This document shows positions 26,084 to 35,580 of a DNA stretch of 64,000 nt, piece by piece (the first letter of the stretch is position 1; every line of letters begins with the position of its first letter). Origin of the DNA: JADJPO01 sp963724535 (GTDB lineage: Bacteria; Actinomycetota; Actinomycetes; Actinomycetales; Kineosporiaceae). The translations under genes were made by a program, and so were the position numbers. Under the pieces are notes generated by a model. The model saw only the letters and a program-made list of their open reading frames with translations, ran no database searches and was not told the DNA's origin. The DNA lies in assembly GCA_963724535.1 (NCBI GenBank), contig CAVRVD010000014.1:463910-527909 (forward strand). The letters run 5' to 3'.

Positions 26084-27580
26084 ATGGGCCGGATGATCAT
26101 TGGAGTGGATCCGCATAAGGCGTCGGTGACGATCGAGGTCGTCGACGGCGAGGGGAAGGTCGCTGCGACGGGGACGTTCGGTACGGACGCCCGCCAGTAC
26201 CAGGTGATGGTGACCTATGCGCGGCGCTGGCCGCACCGGGTGTGGGCGGTGGAGGGCGCCGAGGGCGCGGGCCGGCCGTTGACGCTGCGGCTGCTCGCCG
26301 ATGGGGAAGCGGTGCGGGATGTGCCGGCGAAGCTGGCCGCCCGGGTCCGGGCGTTGGATACCGGGCAGGGCCGTAAGACCGACGCGGTGGACGCGCATTC
26401 AGTCGCGACGGTCGCGTTGCGCACGGCGGGCCTGCGCGAGCTGCACGCCGGCGATGGGGACGTGGGTGCGTTGCGGGTCCTCGCTGACCGGCGCGATGAG
26501 CTGTCGAGGACTCGGGCGGCCACGTTGAACCGGCTCCACCGTCTCCTGGCGGAGCTGATCAGTGGTGGCGCGCCGCGGCACCTGAGCCCGGCCCAGGCCA
26601 AGCGGATGCTGGCCACGGTCCGGCCCCGGGATCCGGCCGGGGCGATGCGGCGGCGGATCGCCGGCGACCTGCTCGCCGACCTGGCCGCGATCGACGCGAA
26701 GCTGAAATCCGTGGAGGCCGAGCTGCGGGCCCGGGTCCGGGCCCGGGGCTCACACCTGATGGACCTGTTCGGGATGGGCCCGGCCGGCGCGGCCCGGGTC
26801 CTGGCCGACGTCGGTGACGTGGACCGGTTCCCGACCAAGGCCCGCTTCGCGTCCTGGAACGGCACCGCCCCCCTGGATGCCTCCTCCGGGCAGCAGATCC
26901 GTCACCGCCTCTCCCGGGCGGGGAACCGGCGGATCAACCACGTGCTGTACATCATGGCGATCGTGCAGGTCCGCCACGACACGGCCGGTCGGGCCTACTA
27001 CCGGCGTCTGCGCGCGGCGGGGAAGACCCCGAAAGAGGCGCTGCGGATCCTCAAACGCCGCCTGTCGGACGTGGTCTACCGGCAACTGACCGCCGACCAG
27101 CTGCTCGCCCGACCCGAGGCGCAGCTGGAGCAAGCGGGCCCGGGAGGACACCCGGGGGCGACTATGCAATCCGGCGCGGACGACTCGCTCACCCCGATGG
27201 TCGTCTCTTCGGATCAGTCACAACCCGGACCCGCCACCACCCACGATAGGCCCGAGCCGGTCGAGGTGGACCTGCTCGACCTCGACCAGATCGACCAGGA
27301 CGGGACCTCCGCTGAGCGCCGCGCATCTGCGGGGGCAGGCCCCAGCCTGCCCCTGATCGCGCTGGCCAGGGCCCGTAGAGGCTCCGCAGTCCAGAGCGGC
27401 CCGCAGGGCCGTCGCACCGCGACGCGCAGCGCTCTGGACGGTGGAGGGACGGGCCCGTACGCGCGCGGCGCAGCCAGCCCACGCGCAGCGGCCCCGAACA
27501 CCACGGGCGGCGCAGCCGCCACCGATCTCACCGCCCTGGACCAGAGCCAAGAAAAGGCTCAGCCGAACCCCTTGCAATAG
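26084..27580 (+). CDS. IS110-family transposase (DEDD), copy 1
   Basis: A 498-aa transposase. The RuvC-like N-terminal domain shows D9 (IIGVDPHKASV), E57 (VWAVEGAEGAG) and the KTDAVDAHS pair D100/D103. The Transposase_20 domain contains MGPAGAARVLADVGD and the conserved serine in LDASSGQQ (S267/S268), then NRRINHVLYIMAI and YYRRLRAAGKTPKEALRILKRR. The last 130 residues are a Pro/Ala-rich tail longer than usual for the family. ATG 26084 follows an AGAGGGAA-type site. Intact and possibly active. Confidence 0.9.
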   Translation: MGRMIIGVDPHKASVTIEVVDGEGKVAATGTFGTDARQYQVMVTYARRWPHRVWAVEGAEGAGRPLTLRLLADGEAVRDVPAKLAARVRALDTGQGRKTDAVDAHSVATVALRTAGLRELHAGDGDVGALRVLADRRDELSRTRAATLNRLHRLLAELISGGAPRHLSPAQAKRMLATVRPRDPAGAMRRRIAGDLLADLAAIDAKLKSVEAELRARVRARGSHLMDLFGMGPAGAARVLADVGDVDRFPTKARFASWNGTAPLDASSGQQIRHRLSRAGNRRINHVLYIMAIVQVRHDTAGRAYYRRLRAAGKTPKEALRILKRRLSDVVYRQLTADQLLARPEAQLEQAGPGGHPGATMQSGADDSLTPMVVSSDQSQPGPATTHDRPEPVEVDLLDLDQIDQDGTSAERRASAGAGPSLPLIALARARRGSAVQSGPQGRRTATRSALDGGGTGPYARGAASPRAAAPNTTGGAAATDLTALDQSQEKAQPNPLQ

Positions 27581-27591
27581 AGGGGAGCCAT

Positions 27592-27671
27592 GAGCGGTAG
27601 GGCCGCTCCGCGGCATGAGCGGTATGGCCGCTCCGCGGCATGAGCGGTACTGCCGCTTCGCGGCAGAAGCG
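27592..27671. repeat. three tandem REP-like palindromic units
   Basis: Three near-copies of about 25 bp, each GAGCGGTA followed by a GCCGC(T)CCGCGGC-type hairpin, placed immediately after the IS110 right end. Related single units lie at 35549, 37721, 40951, 41971, 43511 and 53511. Confidence 0.65.
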
Positions 27672-27696
27672 GACGCTTCGTGGCGACCGAGCCCGC

Positions 27697-28366
27697 TCAG
27701 ATATCTAACTGGCCCAAGTCATTCACTGGCTGGTAGGAGAGGAATTCATCGGTGACCGCTACCGGGAAGACCATGTCGGCGAAGTTCGATCCAAACACGG
27801 CACCGAAGATGTCTTCTGACCGCAGCTGCCATTCCAGCATTTCGGACGGCGTCCAACCACTGCGTAGACATCTGAACTGGGCGACCCGCAGAGAGGCGAG
27901 GAACTTGCCGCGGGCGCAGAGTGCCCTTCACCTCGACCGCGAGCAGGCGAGACCCCGAAAGGCTCAGAGTCAGCAGGTCGATGCCCTGAATGCCCCCACC
28001 GATCTGATGCCAGACGATGTCGTGACCAAGTTCGGCGAGGATTGGTTCGGTGACGGACTCGGCAACGTGTCCCAGGACAGGCAGCAGCCTGGCCTTGCGG
28101 CGACCGGCGGGGATCCTGCTGAGACCAGTCTTCCATGCCGCTTCGAAGTCGAGGTCGACATCCTTCTCGAGGCTCAGACAACTGCTGACGAGTTCGGCAT
28201 CCAGCGGCAACGCTGAGCTTCCTCGCAATACGCTTGTTCCGGTCACATGCCAAGTCTGCCCGGCCCGGACAGATCCGACGCCAGTCCCGGCGGCCTTGAG
28301 GTCCGTGATCCAGTCGCCGCCGACGTGCCCTACGCGTTCGGCGCCAGTGAGCGTGCGTCCCGTCAT
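27697..28366 (-). pseudogene. PD-(D/E)XK nuclease-like protein with one frameshift
   Basis: From about 28366 the frame encodes a helical N-terminus and then HDIVWHQIGGGIQGIDLL (Asp) and LLAVEVKGT (E-x-K), the core of PD-(D/E)XK nucleases. Near 27838 the family reading leaves this frame after QWLDAVRNAG and resumes in another as EWQLRSEDIFGAVFGSNFA, ending YQPVNDLGQLDI at 27697. Repairing that base gives about 223 aa. An ATG at 28388 overlaps the upstream short gene but lies in a different frame, so the 5' end may also be damaged. Restriction-like or mobile-element nuclease; target unknown. Confidence 0.6.
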
Positions 28367-28649
28367 GCCCGGCGGCGATAGCGGTCATCCGGGGATCTCA
28401 AGCCTGCGGGCGGCTGCCTCGAATGCGTCCCCCGGCGTGGCGTTGAATGCGATGGGTGCGGCTCTTCTGGAGTGACGGTCGCAGCTTGATCCAAAGCTGT
28501 AGGTGACCCGCCAGGCCGTGCCTGTGGGTGCTCCCTGGAGTGGACTCTGCTGCCCTTCTTCTCCTCTACCGGCGTGTCCTCCGCGCGTCCGGGCAGGTCC
28601 CGTGATGATCTCAGCCTGTTGGTACTTTGCTTACAGGTTGGAGGAGTCC

Positions 28650-28967
28650 ATGTCGCCCGTACGTCGTTCCGGTTCCGCTGCCCGTCCGCAGCCCGAGGTG
28701 CTGCGCGGCAGTCTGTTCACGCTGCGGCGCCGGTGCGGGACGCCGACCTGTCGGTGCGCGGACGGTGACGGGCACGCCAGCCCCGCGTTGGCCTACCCGG
28801 CGGGTGGGCGGACCAAGACGTTGACGTTGACCGAGCAGGAGGCCGTCGAGGTGGCGGCGGCGTTGGCCCGCTACGCACAGGCCAAGGCCGACCTGGACGA
28901 GCAGGCCGCGGCCGGGTTGACCGTGCTGCTGGCCCGGGTCGCCGCACGGCGGGCCAGTCGGTCGTGA
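28650..28967 (+). CDS. DUF6788 accessory protein of ISKra4
   Basis: A 105-aa basic protein with a Cys/His knuckle, LRRRCGTPTCRCADGDGH, that probably binds zinc, followed by PALAYPAGGRTKTLTL and a helical tail. Proteins of this kind are found next to transposases in actinobacteria. GAGGAG lies 4-9 nt before ATG 28650; the stop overlaps the transposase GTG (GTGA), implying coupled translation. It may assist DNA binding or regulation of transposition. The second ISKra4 copy lacks it. Confidence 0.7.
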   Translation: MSPVRRSGSAARPQPEVLRGSLFTLRRRCGTPTCRCADGDGHASPALAYPAGGRTKTLTLTEQEAVEVAAALARYAQAKADLDEQAAAGLTVLLARVAARRASRS

Positions 28968-30475
28968 CCGGGCCGGTCGAGCCGGCAGCGGTGGAGGCGT
29001 TCGCCGCTTCGCGGCAGCGGTTCGAGACGGTGCTGGCCTGGCTGGAAGGCGCCGAGGCGGGCGGGCTGGAGCACGCCGAGTTGGAGGCGCGGCTACAGGC
29101 GGACGCCCGTGAGGTGTTCCGTCAGCTGTTCCAAGACCACCTGGACCTGAGGGCACAACGGGAGCAGCGGATCGGGGACGTCGCCGACGCCGACCTGGTC
29201 GCCCACCCCAGCGCCGAACCGGGCCACACCCGGGGCCTGGCCACGGTGTTCGGTCCGGTCCGGGTGACCCGGATCGCCTACCGGGCCCGGGGCCGGACCA
29301 ACCTGCACCCCGCCGACGGGGTACTCAACCTGCCCGAGGAGGAGTACTCCCACGGGCTACGTCACCTCGCCGCGGTCGAGACCTCACGCGGGTCGTTCGA
29401 CGCCGCGGTCGAGGCGATCGAACGGGGCACCGGACACCGGGTCGGCAAACGGCAGGTCGAACAGCTCGCCCGCCGATCCGCCGTCGACGCCGACGGCTTC
29501 TACCGCGGGCGGCAACCACCGGCCGGCGCCGGCAGTGACCCGCTCGTACTGTCCTGCGACGGCAAAGGCGTCGTGATGCGCCACGACGCGCTCCGCCCGG
29601 CCACCGCCGCCGCGGCCGCCACGACCCGCCCGAAGCTGACGACCCGACTGTCCAAGGGAGAGAAGCGGAACCGGAAGCGGATCGCCGAAGTAGGAACGGT
29701 GTTCGACGCCAGCCCAGCCCGGCGCACCAGCGCGGACATCCTGCCCGCCAACGACACCGAACGCACCCAGATCCACCCTGGACCGGTGACGTCGAACAAG
29801 TCGCTGACTGCCAGCGTCGTGGCCGACGCCGCATCCGTGGTCGCCCAGATCTTCGCTGAGGCCGACCGCCGCGACCCCGACCACGCCCGCACCTGGGTCG
29901 CCCTCGTCGACGGCAACAACCACCAGATCGACCGGATCACCGCCGAGGCCCACACCCGCACCCTGCCCATCACCATCGTGATCGACTTCATTCACGTTCT
30001 CGAGTACATCTGGAAGGCGGCCTGGTGCTTCCACCGCGAGGGCGACCCCGCCGCCGAGGACTGGGTCCGCCACCACGCCCGCGCCGTCCTGGACGGCAAG
30101 GCCACCCGCGTCGCCGGGGCGATCCGGCGCGCCGCGACCATCGCCGGACTCCACGACGCCCAACGGACCGGCGCCGACGCCTGCGCCGTCTACCTGACCA
30201 ACAAGGCCCGCTACCTGGACTACCCCACCGCGCTGGCCAACGGCTGGCCGATCGCCACCGGCGTCATCGAGGGCGCCTGCCGTCACCTGGTCAAGGACCG
30301 GATGGACCTCACCGGCGCCCGATGGGGGCTCCCCGGCGCAGAAGCCATCCTCAAACTCCGCGCCATCGCCAGCAACGGCGACTTCGACGACTACTGGCGC
30401 TACCACCTCGACCAAGAACGCCACCGCGTCCACAAGTCCCGCTACGCCCAACACGTCATCCCACAGGCAGCATGA
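28964..30475 (+). CDS. ISKra4-family transposase, copy 1
   Basis: A 503-aa DDE transposase. Acidic residues appear in LVLSCDGKGVVM (Asp), TWVALVDGNNHQID (Asp) and GVIEGACRHLVKDRMD (Glu), with the family segments VIDFIHVLEYIWKAAWCFH and GAEAILKLRAIASNGDFDDYW. The N-terminal 100 residues are helical (DNA-binding part). Full length compared with copy 2. No frameshift; potentially active. Confidence 0.9.
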   Translation: MTGPVEPAAVEAFAASRQRFETVLAWLEGAEAGGLEHAELEARLQADAREVFRQLFQDHLDLRAQREQRIGDVADADLVAHPSAEPGHTRGLATVFGPVRVTRIAYRARGRTNLHPADGVLNLPEEEYSHGLRHLAAVETSRGSFDAAVEAIERGTGHRVGKRQVEQLARRSAVDADGFYRGRQPPAGAGSDPLVLSCDGKGVVMRHDALRPATAAAAATTRPKLTTRLSKGEKRNRKRIAEVGTVFDASPARRTSADILPANDTERTQIHPGPVTSNKSLTASVVADAASVVAQIFAEADRRDPDHARTWVALVDGNNHQIDRITAEAHTRTLPITIVIDFIHVLEYIWKAAWCFHREGDPAAEDWVRHHARAVLDGKATRVAGAIRRAATIAGLHDAQRTGADACAVYLTNKARYLDYPTALANGWPIATGVIEGACRHLVKDRMDLTGARWGLPGAEAILKLRAIASNGDFDDYWRYHLDQERHRVHKSRYAQHVIPQAA

Positions 30476-30535
30476 GATCCCTCCAGAAGAGCCGCACCCG
30501 AATGCGATCGCTGCGTCGGGGCCGCGCCGACGCAC

Positions 30536-30864
30536 CAGGTTGACCTCCCGAATGAGTCACCCGGCCAACGTGCGCCATAAACGAATCGAGCCCATGGGGC
30601 ATGGGGCGACCACAGCTCCACGCTACCGTCTTCCTATCCCATCGCTATGGTGCCCTCATGTTCGGATGCAAACGACTTAGGCGGTATTGGTGCCCTGCCG
30701 GATCGATTGGGCAATTTCAACTCGTTAAGGGGCAACAGGCGGTCGCCTGCACGCAACGCGGCTCACTCTGCGAGGGCGGCGTCTTCCGGGCGCAGTGATA
30801 GCCGTCAACGACAGAAGATCTGCCCACTGTCTGCCCCACCACGACAGGGTGACAGGGCCTCGAC
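30536..30864. promoter_or_regulatory. 329-bp divergent intergenic region
   Basis: It lies between the start of the IS-split short gene (minus) and the KAP NTPase start (plus) and so should hold promoters in both directions. I see no clear sigma consensus, operator or RNA. Confidence 0.3.
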
Positions 30865-33800
30865 ATGAGCTACATGGGCAACGCATATGGACCAATTGTT
30901 CTTGCGGTGGGACCATCGGCTATGGGCGGTGAACCGACCGTGGCCGCAACGACGTCCTCGGCGTCACTTCAGTCCTTGGTAGTGGAGTCGGGTCGCTCCC
31001 CCGAGCCGCGTCTCAATGAGTTCGCGCGTTTGGCGTCAGCAGTTCAGCGACAGCGCTACACCGACTCGGTGAGTGACACCGACCTCGTCACGCGCAGCAC
31101 CGCGCTATGGGTGCTGACACAGCTCGATCCAGATCTCGAGACGGTGCTGAGGAAGGCAGGCCTGGACCACGCGCGGCTCGGTCGCGTGCTCTCGATCTCA
31201 GGTGCGCTGCAGCAGAGCCAGAAGAACGACACCGAGCCGACCGACGCTAATCTGCACCTTGACTTCACGAGTGCCCTACGCACGTACTTGGCGACGCTGC
31301 AGAAGGAGCGCCGCGTGGTCTCGCTCGCCGATCTGGCGACTGCAATCCTCCGCTCTGGGAGCGGCGACTCCCGCGGCCTACTGCCATCGCGCCTGAACGA
31401 ACACGGCTTCAACGTTGCGGACGCGCTGTCCGGGCTCTCGGGCCTGACTGCGGCCGACCCCGCGCCCGACCTGCCCTCGGCGCCTAGGTCTGGATCCACA
31501 CCACCACCGGAACCTCGGCCTGCCCCCGCTCCTCCGCCAGAGGCGATCGCGCTGCAGCTGTCGGAGACGATGCGTGGGGTCGCGCGCGAGCTCTCCGCCA
31601 CATCTGGGTCGCCCGCTGCCAGCGCCGACCTAACGGCATTCGACATCGCGACTGCCATCGCCCGCCGCCACCCGGAGTACGCCGGCGGCTCTCTCGGGGC
31701 GGCGACCCTGCTGGCGCCGCCCGACGCGCATCGCATGGATTGGGAGGGCTGGCGAGACTCCGTCGCTGGGCTGTACGACCGGGGGGTCCTTACCGCCTCC
31801 GGGCACAAGCGGCTCGACGGCCGACTGTTCCTGGCTGGTCTGGGAGGTCTCGACCCGGGCCTGCGGTCCGCCCTGGACACGGCCGGTGCCTGGGCGCTGC
31901 TGTTGGTGGAGGTGGACGACGAAGTCGTGCCGACCGGCTCGCCGCTGCGACCGTTCTTGCAGGACGTGCGGTTCCGGTACGGCTACAGCAGCGATCGCGC
32001 GGACGGTCTGGACCAGCTCGGCGTTCAGGGCGAGGTCAACGCCGTCTGCGAGGTGATCACTGATCCCAAGGTGTTGCCACCACTCGCCATCGGCCTGTTC
32101 GGCGACTGGGGCACTGGCAAGAGCTTTTTCATGGAGAGGATGCGCGAACGCGTCGCGCATCTGACCGCCCAACCCAGCGCCGGTGGGGTGGGTGGGGTTG
32201 GCAGCGGTACGCTGCCGTTGAAAGTCGTCCAGATCCGGTTCAACGCCTGGCACTATGCGGACACGAGCCTCTGGGCGAGTCTGGCCGTCGAGATCTTCGA
32301 GCGGCTGGCTGACCCCGAGCCGGTCGGTGAGATTGCGCGCGCGCTCTGGCTGCGTGACCGCGGCGACTCTGGGTGGCAGCAGCGACAAGAGCTACTGACT
32401 CAGCTGCAGACCTACCGCGACGCGAAAGCGGCACTGCAGAACGAGGGCGAGGCCCTGAAGCAGGAGCGGGCCGCAGTCGAGATCCGGCACGCTGAAGCCA
32501 CCGCCAAGCGACAGCAAGCCGTCAAGAACATGTCGGTCACCGATGTCGCCGGCGAGCTGGCAAGAGACCCTGAGGTTGGCGAAGCCCTCAAGAACGTCGC
32601 CAGCGTCCTCGGGTTCGAACCGGCCGCCGAGGAGGTCGGCGCACTCGCCGCGGAACTTCGTACCACGGCCGGCTACCTGCAGGGGGTCTGGCGATTGGTG
32701 CAGCACAAGACCTGGGCGGTCGCGCTCGCCGCAGGCTTCGTGGTCCTCACCCTGATGACGCTGGCGCTGGTGATGCGCGGCGGCACGGCCTGGCTCGCGT
32801 CACTGGCTACCGCGGCCAGTTCGGTCGTGACGGCCATCGTCGCGGCCGCCAAGGTGTTGCGCCCCGCAGCCGAGAAGCTAAACCTGGCCGTCGACAAGCT
32901 GCAGTCGGCGCGCGGCGTCGTGTCGGAACGCGCGGCGCAACTGCGGTTACAGCGCACCAAGGAGGAGCGCTCGCTCGAGGTGCAGTTGGCAGAGCTGGAC
33001 GACGTCATCACCGGCACAACCCGTCAGATGGCCGAGCTCGACGAGAAGATCGCCGCAACCCAGGCGGGGGCCGAGGCGCTCGCGGTGGGCCGGCGGCTCT
33101 ACGACTTTCTTGCCGATCGAGCAGCGGGCTACCAGAAGCACCAGGGCGTGGTCGGCATGCTGCACCGTGACTTCCGCTTACTCGACGCGCAGTTGCGCGC
33201 CTACCACCCGGGGGCGTTGGGACAGCGAGCCGAGCCCAAGCCACTCGATTCGTCTCCGCGACCCACTCCAGCTGACGGCTCAAAGCTGCCACACATCGAC
33301 CGAGTGATCCTCTACATCGATGACCTTGACCGGTGCCCGCCGGCGAAAGTACTCGAGGTGCTCGAGGCGGTGCACCTGCTGCTCGCCCTCGAGCTGTTCG
33401 TGGTCGTTGTCGGGGTCGACCCACGCTGGCTGCAACGCAGCCTGCGGCACCAATACCGCGACCTGGTGACGACCGGGGACCCGTCGACCGACGCCTATCT
33501 GCGAGTGATGCCGATCGAGTACCTGGAGAAGATCTTCCAGATCCCACTCACGCTGCCGGCGATGGAGCCACGCGCGTACGCGCAGCTGATCTCGAGCCTT
33601 GGGCCCGAGTCGGCAGCGCCCCCCAAGGCGCCACCCCCGTCAACGCAGCCCCCGTCGCCGGCAGACGGCGATAGGACGGCGCCACCGACCAGCGCGCAGA
33701 TGACGCACCGGGCGACCACGAACGAGTCTCCCGGGGGTGACCGGGCACCGATCCGCGCACCACTAGGAGTCGAGGCCGGATCATCGGCGTCCGGAGACCC

Positions 33801-34365
33801 GGTCGGACCCCGGATCGACCTGACCCCGGCCGAGATACGGTTCGCCCAGACGCTCGGCGCCCTCGTCGCCACCCCGCGGGCAGCGAAGCGTCTGATGAAC
33901 ACGTACCGGCTGATCCGTGCGACGCAGCACGTCGGCTCACGGTCACGCTTCCTTGGCGCAGGTCTTGAGGCAAACGCCGAGCACCCGGACGGCCACCAGC
34001 CCGGTGACTACCAGGCCGTGCTGACCTTGCTCGCCGTCGCGGCAGGTTACCCGACCATGGCGGACCGGCTGATCGTCGCGCTTCAGGAGGATGCCGCCGT
34101 CCACAACATCGAAACCTGGCCCAGCTTCGTGGCCGAGCTCGCCCCGCATCCTGCGACAGGCCCGGGCAAGCTCGTTCCAAAGGACCTCGCGAAGCATATC
34201 CTTCACCCCGACGAACACCCGTACGGCGCGGCCCATGACGAACTCGCCACCTGGACCAACCTTCACGCCGCCCTCGCCGCCGCCGTCGAGTCCAACCAAC
34301 TCCGAGCCCTCGAGCCATATCGTCGCTGGTGCAGCATCGCCGCCCGCTTCAGCTTCACCGTGTGA
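30865..34365 (+). CDS. KAP-family P-loop NTPase, membrane-associated
   Basis: An 1166-aa protein. Residues 40-330 are a helical, partly Pro-rich N-terminus with ClpN-like repeats. The KAP NTPase carries Walker A GDWGTGKS (413-420), the conserved FNAWHY (459-464) and Walker B YIDDLDRC (817-824). Between A and B lie coiled coils (about 490-540 and 670-730) flanking two hydrophobic helices (617-637, 640-665), the family's typical membrane insertion. A Pro-rich linker precedes the C-terminal helices (ATPRAAKRLMNTYRLIR). KAP NTPases occur in defence and membrane-linked complexes; neighbours here are nuclease-like remnants. ATG 30922 is an alternative start. Confidence 0.85.
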   Translation: MSYMGNAYGPIVLAVGPSAMGGEPTVAATTSSASLQSLVVESGRSPEPRLNEFARLASAVQRQRYTDSVSDTDLVTRSTALWVLTQLDPDLETVLRKAGLDHARLGRVLSISGALQQSQKNDTEPTDANLHLDFTSALRTYLATLQKERRVVSLADLATAILRSGSGDSRGLLPSRLNEHGFNVADALSGLSGLTAADPAPDLPSAPRSGSTPPPEPRPAPAPPPEAIALQLSETMRGVARELSATSGSPAASADLTAFDIATAIARRHPEYAGGSLGAATLLAPPDAHRMDWEGWRDSVAGLYDRGVLTASGHKRLDGRLFLAGLGGLDPGLRSALDTAGAWALLLVEVDDEVVPTGSPLRPFLQDVRFRYGYSSDRADGLDQLGVQGEVNAVCEVITDPKVLPPLAIGLFGDWGTGKSFFMERMRERVAHLTAQPSAGGVGGVGSGTLPLKVVQIRFNAWHYADTSLWASLAVEIFERLADPEPVGEIARALWLRDRGDSGWQQRQELLTQLQTYRDAKAALQNEGEALKQERAAVEIRHAEATAKRQQAVKNMSVTDVAGELARDPEVGEALKNVASVLGFEPAAEEVGALAAELRTTAGYLQGVWRLVQHKTWAVALAAGFVVLTLMTLALVMRGGTAWLASLATAASSVVTAIVAAAKVLRPAAEKLNLAVDKLQSARGVVSERAAQLRLQRTKEERSLEVQLAELDDVITGTTRQMAELDEKIAATQAGAEALAVGRRLYDFLADRAAGYQKHQGVVGMLHRDFRLLDAQLRAYHPGALGQRAEPKPLDSSPRPTPADGSKLPHIDRVILYIDDLDRCPPAKVLEVLEAVHLLLALELFVVVVGVDPRWLQRSLRHQYRDLVTTGDPSTDAYLRVMPIEYLEKIFQIPLTLPAMEPRAYAQLISSLGPESAAPPKAPPPSTQPPSPADGDRTAPPTSAQMTHRATTNESPGGDRAPIRAPLGVEAGSSASGDPVGPRIDLTPAEIRFAQTLGALVATPRAAKRLMNTYRLIRATQHVGSRSRFLGAGLEANAEHPDGHQPGDYQAVLTLLAVAAGYPTMADRLIVALQEDAAVHNIETWPSFVAELAPHPATGPGKLVPKDLAKHILHPDEHPYGAAHDELATWTNLHAALAAAVESNQLRALEPYRRWCSIAARFSFTV

Positions 34366-34683
34366 CCAGTCCGGCTTGGGCAGCGCCTTGTTGAACAGGG
34401 CTGTCGCACCACCTTGGTGGCCAAGACCAACGTTTCCATCTGAGTGCGCGCACATTGGTCAGCGAGATGGTCACCCGGGCCTTACCCAGCCAGCGCCGCT
34501 CCCCCAAACGCCCCCGTGATCGGCCACAGCAGACCAACAACGGTCAACACCCGGACCTGTCGTCGATCCGGTTGCAGCGCGGTGCTACAAGAGCGTCGTG
34601 CAGAGCGCCCAACAGCCCCGAGCCGCACACGTCGGCCTCACGGCGTCAATAGTCGAAGCCCCGCTCGTCCTCAACGGACAATT

Positions 34684-34891
34684 TCACCGACCCCGGACCT
34701 CACCGCGGCGCAGCGCCTTCACCACAGCCGACCAGTCCCGACCCCCCCACGACGCGCCGCAGCCCACCACCGCCCACCTCTTCGGTGACGCCACCGGCCA
34801 GCGGCTCGACCGCCCACCGCACCAGCGTCGCGGTCTGATCCCCGACCACGCGGCGAGCGACCTCTGCCACGGACGTCTCGGCGAGATCCAT
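34684..34891 (-). pseudogene. possible N-terminal fragment of an APH-like phosphotransferase
   Basis: From ATG 34891 the minus strand reads MDLAETSVAEVARRVVGDQ, VRWAVEPLAGGVTEEVGG and LRRVVGGSG; after a shift near 34745 it continues RDWSAVVKALRRGEVRG. The order 'R-V-x-G ... W-S-x-V-x-K' resembles the nucleotide-binding N-lobe of aminoglycoside-phosphotransferase-like proteins. Nothing downstream supports a full enzyme. Weak call. Confidence 0.3.
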
Positions 34892-35464
34892 ACGCCAGGT
34901 TGCGTCCCGTGACTTTGACCACCCCCGAAGAACGGGCGCCTCGAATGGCGGCCAGAGCCCGTGGACGATGGAACAGCCACCCGCGGCAGGGTCCACGTCG
35001 ACCCCCGGCCGACCAGGCACAGATGCTCGAACCCCAACACGAGACCACCGGCGCGCCCCTGCACCGCCTCCGTGACGCTCTCCACCGGGACCACCGCGCC
35101 TTGAGACCGGCGCGCACGTCGAGTGCGCTTGACCCGCTAGCGATCACCCAGGCGGTCAGCGCTTGCCACCGCAGGCCACCGCACATGATCAAGGCCGCCA
35201 GCGACGACTCACCCCTTGACCACCCAAAGCCGGCTGCGCCGCGATCGACGCACCCATGGCTACGGTAGCCACGTCAGGCCTCGATCGACGTCGGCCGCCA
35301 GGTCAGAAGGAGCATCGCCGGGTAGCGCCGGTGCATTGCTGCACCGGGGCCCCCTCAGATGGTCATGGCGCTGTCGCACCGCTTGCGGGTGGATGAAACT
35401 GGCGGTGCGTCACCCGCCGACGTCGCTGATTCTCGGTAGGGTTTCCTAAGTCCGACCCTCAGAC

Positions 35465-35549
35465 CTCGGTCGGCGAAGCCGCGACCGCTCACAGCAACGC
35501 CAAGCCCAAAAAACAGACTCATCAACCCCGTTGACATAGAGGGGCGGCA
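35465..35549 (+). mobile_element. relic of an IS110 right end
   Basis: The segment ending CCCCGTTGACATAGAGGGGC matches the tail of the two IS110 copies (CCCCTTGCAATAGAGGGGA) including the stop codon position, preceded by a degenerate Pro/Ala-coding stretch. No transposase remains. A REP-like unit follows directly, as with the other two copies. Confidence 0.55.
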
Positions 35550-35580
35550 TGAGAGTAATGGCAGCGCGGATCGCGGCAGA
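35549..35580. repeat. REP-like unit next to the IS110 relic
   Basis: GAGAGTAATGGCAGCGCGGATCG continues into CGGCAG; same layout as the unit at 53511 (GAGCGTATGGCCGCGCGG), with a weakened stem. Confidence 0.5.

Larger units (their letters stand above)
25851..27590 (+). mobile_element. IS110-family element, copy 1 (intact)
   Basis: Ends are set by comparison with copy 2: shared sequence begins at GCTGGTGTTACGGCGTCGG and finishes 10 nt after the transposase stop (AGGGGAGCCA). About 233 bp of untranslated sequence precede the transposase, the layout of the IS110 group. No terminal inverted repeat is evident, as expected for this family. The right end is followed at once by REP-like palindromes; the left end appears to have interrupted the ImmA gene. 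Confidence 0.78.
28454..30499 (+). mobile_element. ISKra4-family element, copy 1
   Basis: 2046 bp with matching terminal inverted repeats starting GGGTGCGGCTCTTCTGGAG at both ends and a perfect 9-bp target duplication GAATGCGAT (28445-28453 and 30500-30508). It carries an accessory DUF6788 gene and a transposase overlapping by 4 nt. Confidence 0.9.
28385..30535 (-). pseudogene. 31-aa ORF interrupted by ISKra4
   Basis: Removing ISKra4 (28454-30499) and one copy of its 9-bp duplication rejoins a complete minus-strand frame: GTG 30535, preceded by a GGGAGG site, reading RRRGPDAAIAF into NATPGDAFEAAARRLEIPG and a TGA that overlaps ATG 28388. It was the first gene of an operon with the PD-(D/E)XK gene. 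Function is unknown; the size suits an antitoxin, regulator or the real N-terminus of the nuclease. Confidence 0.5.

Noticed and set aside
25747..26118. ORF across the IS110 leader (also at 43556-43822)
   Set aside because: It is open in both copies, but the start in copy 1 lies inside IS630 and there is no ribosome site. The position is that of the IS110 bridge RNA, so conservation is better explained by RNA.
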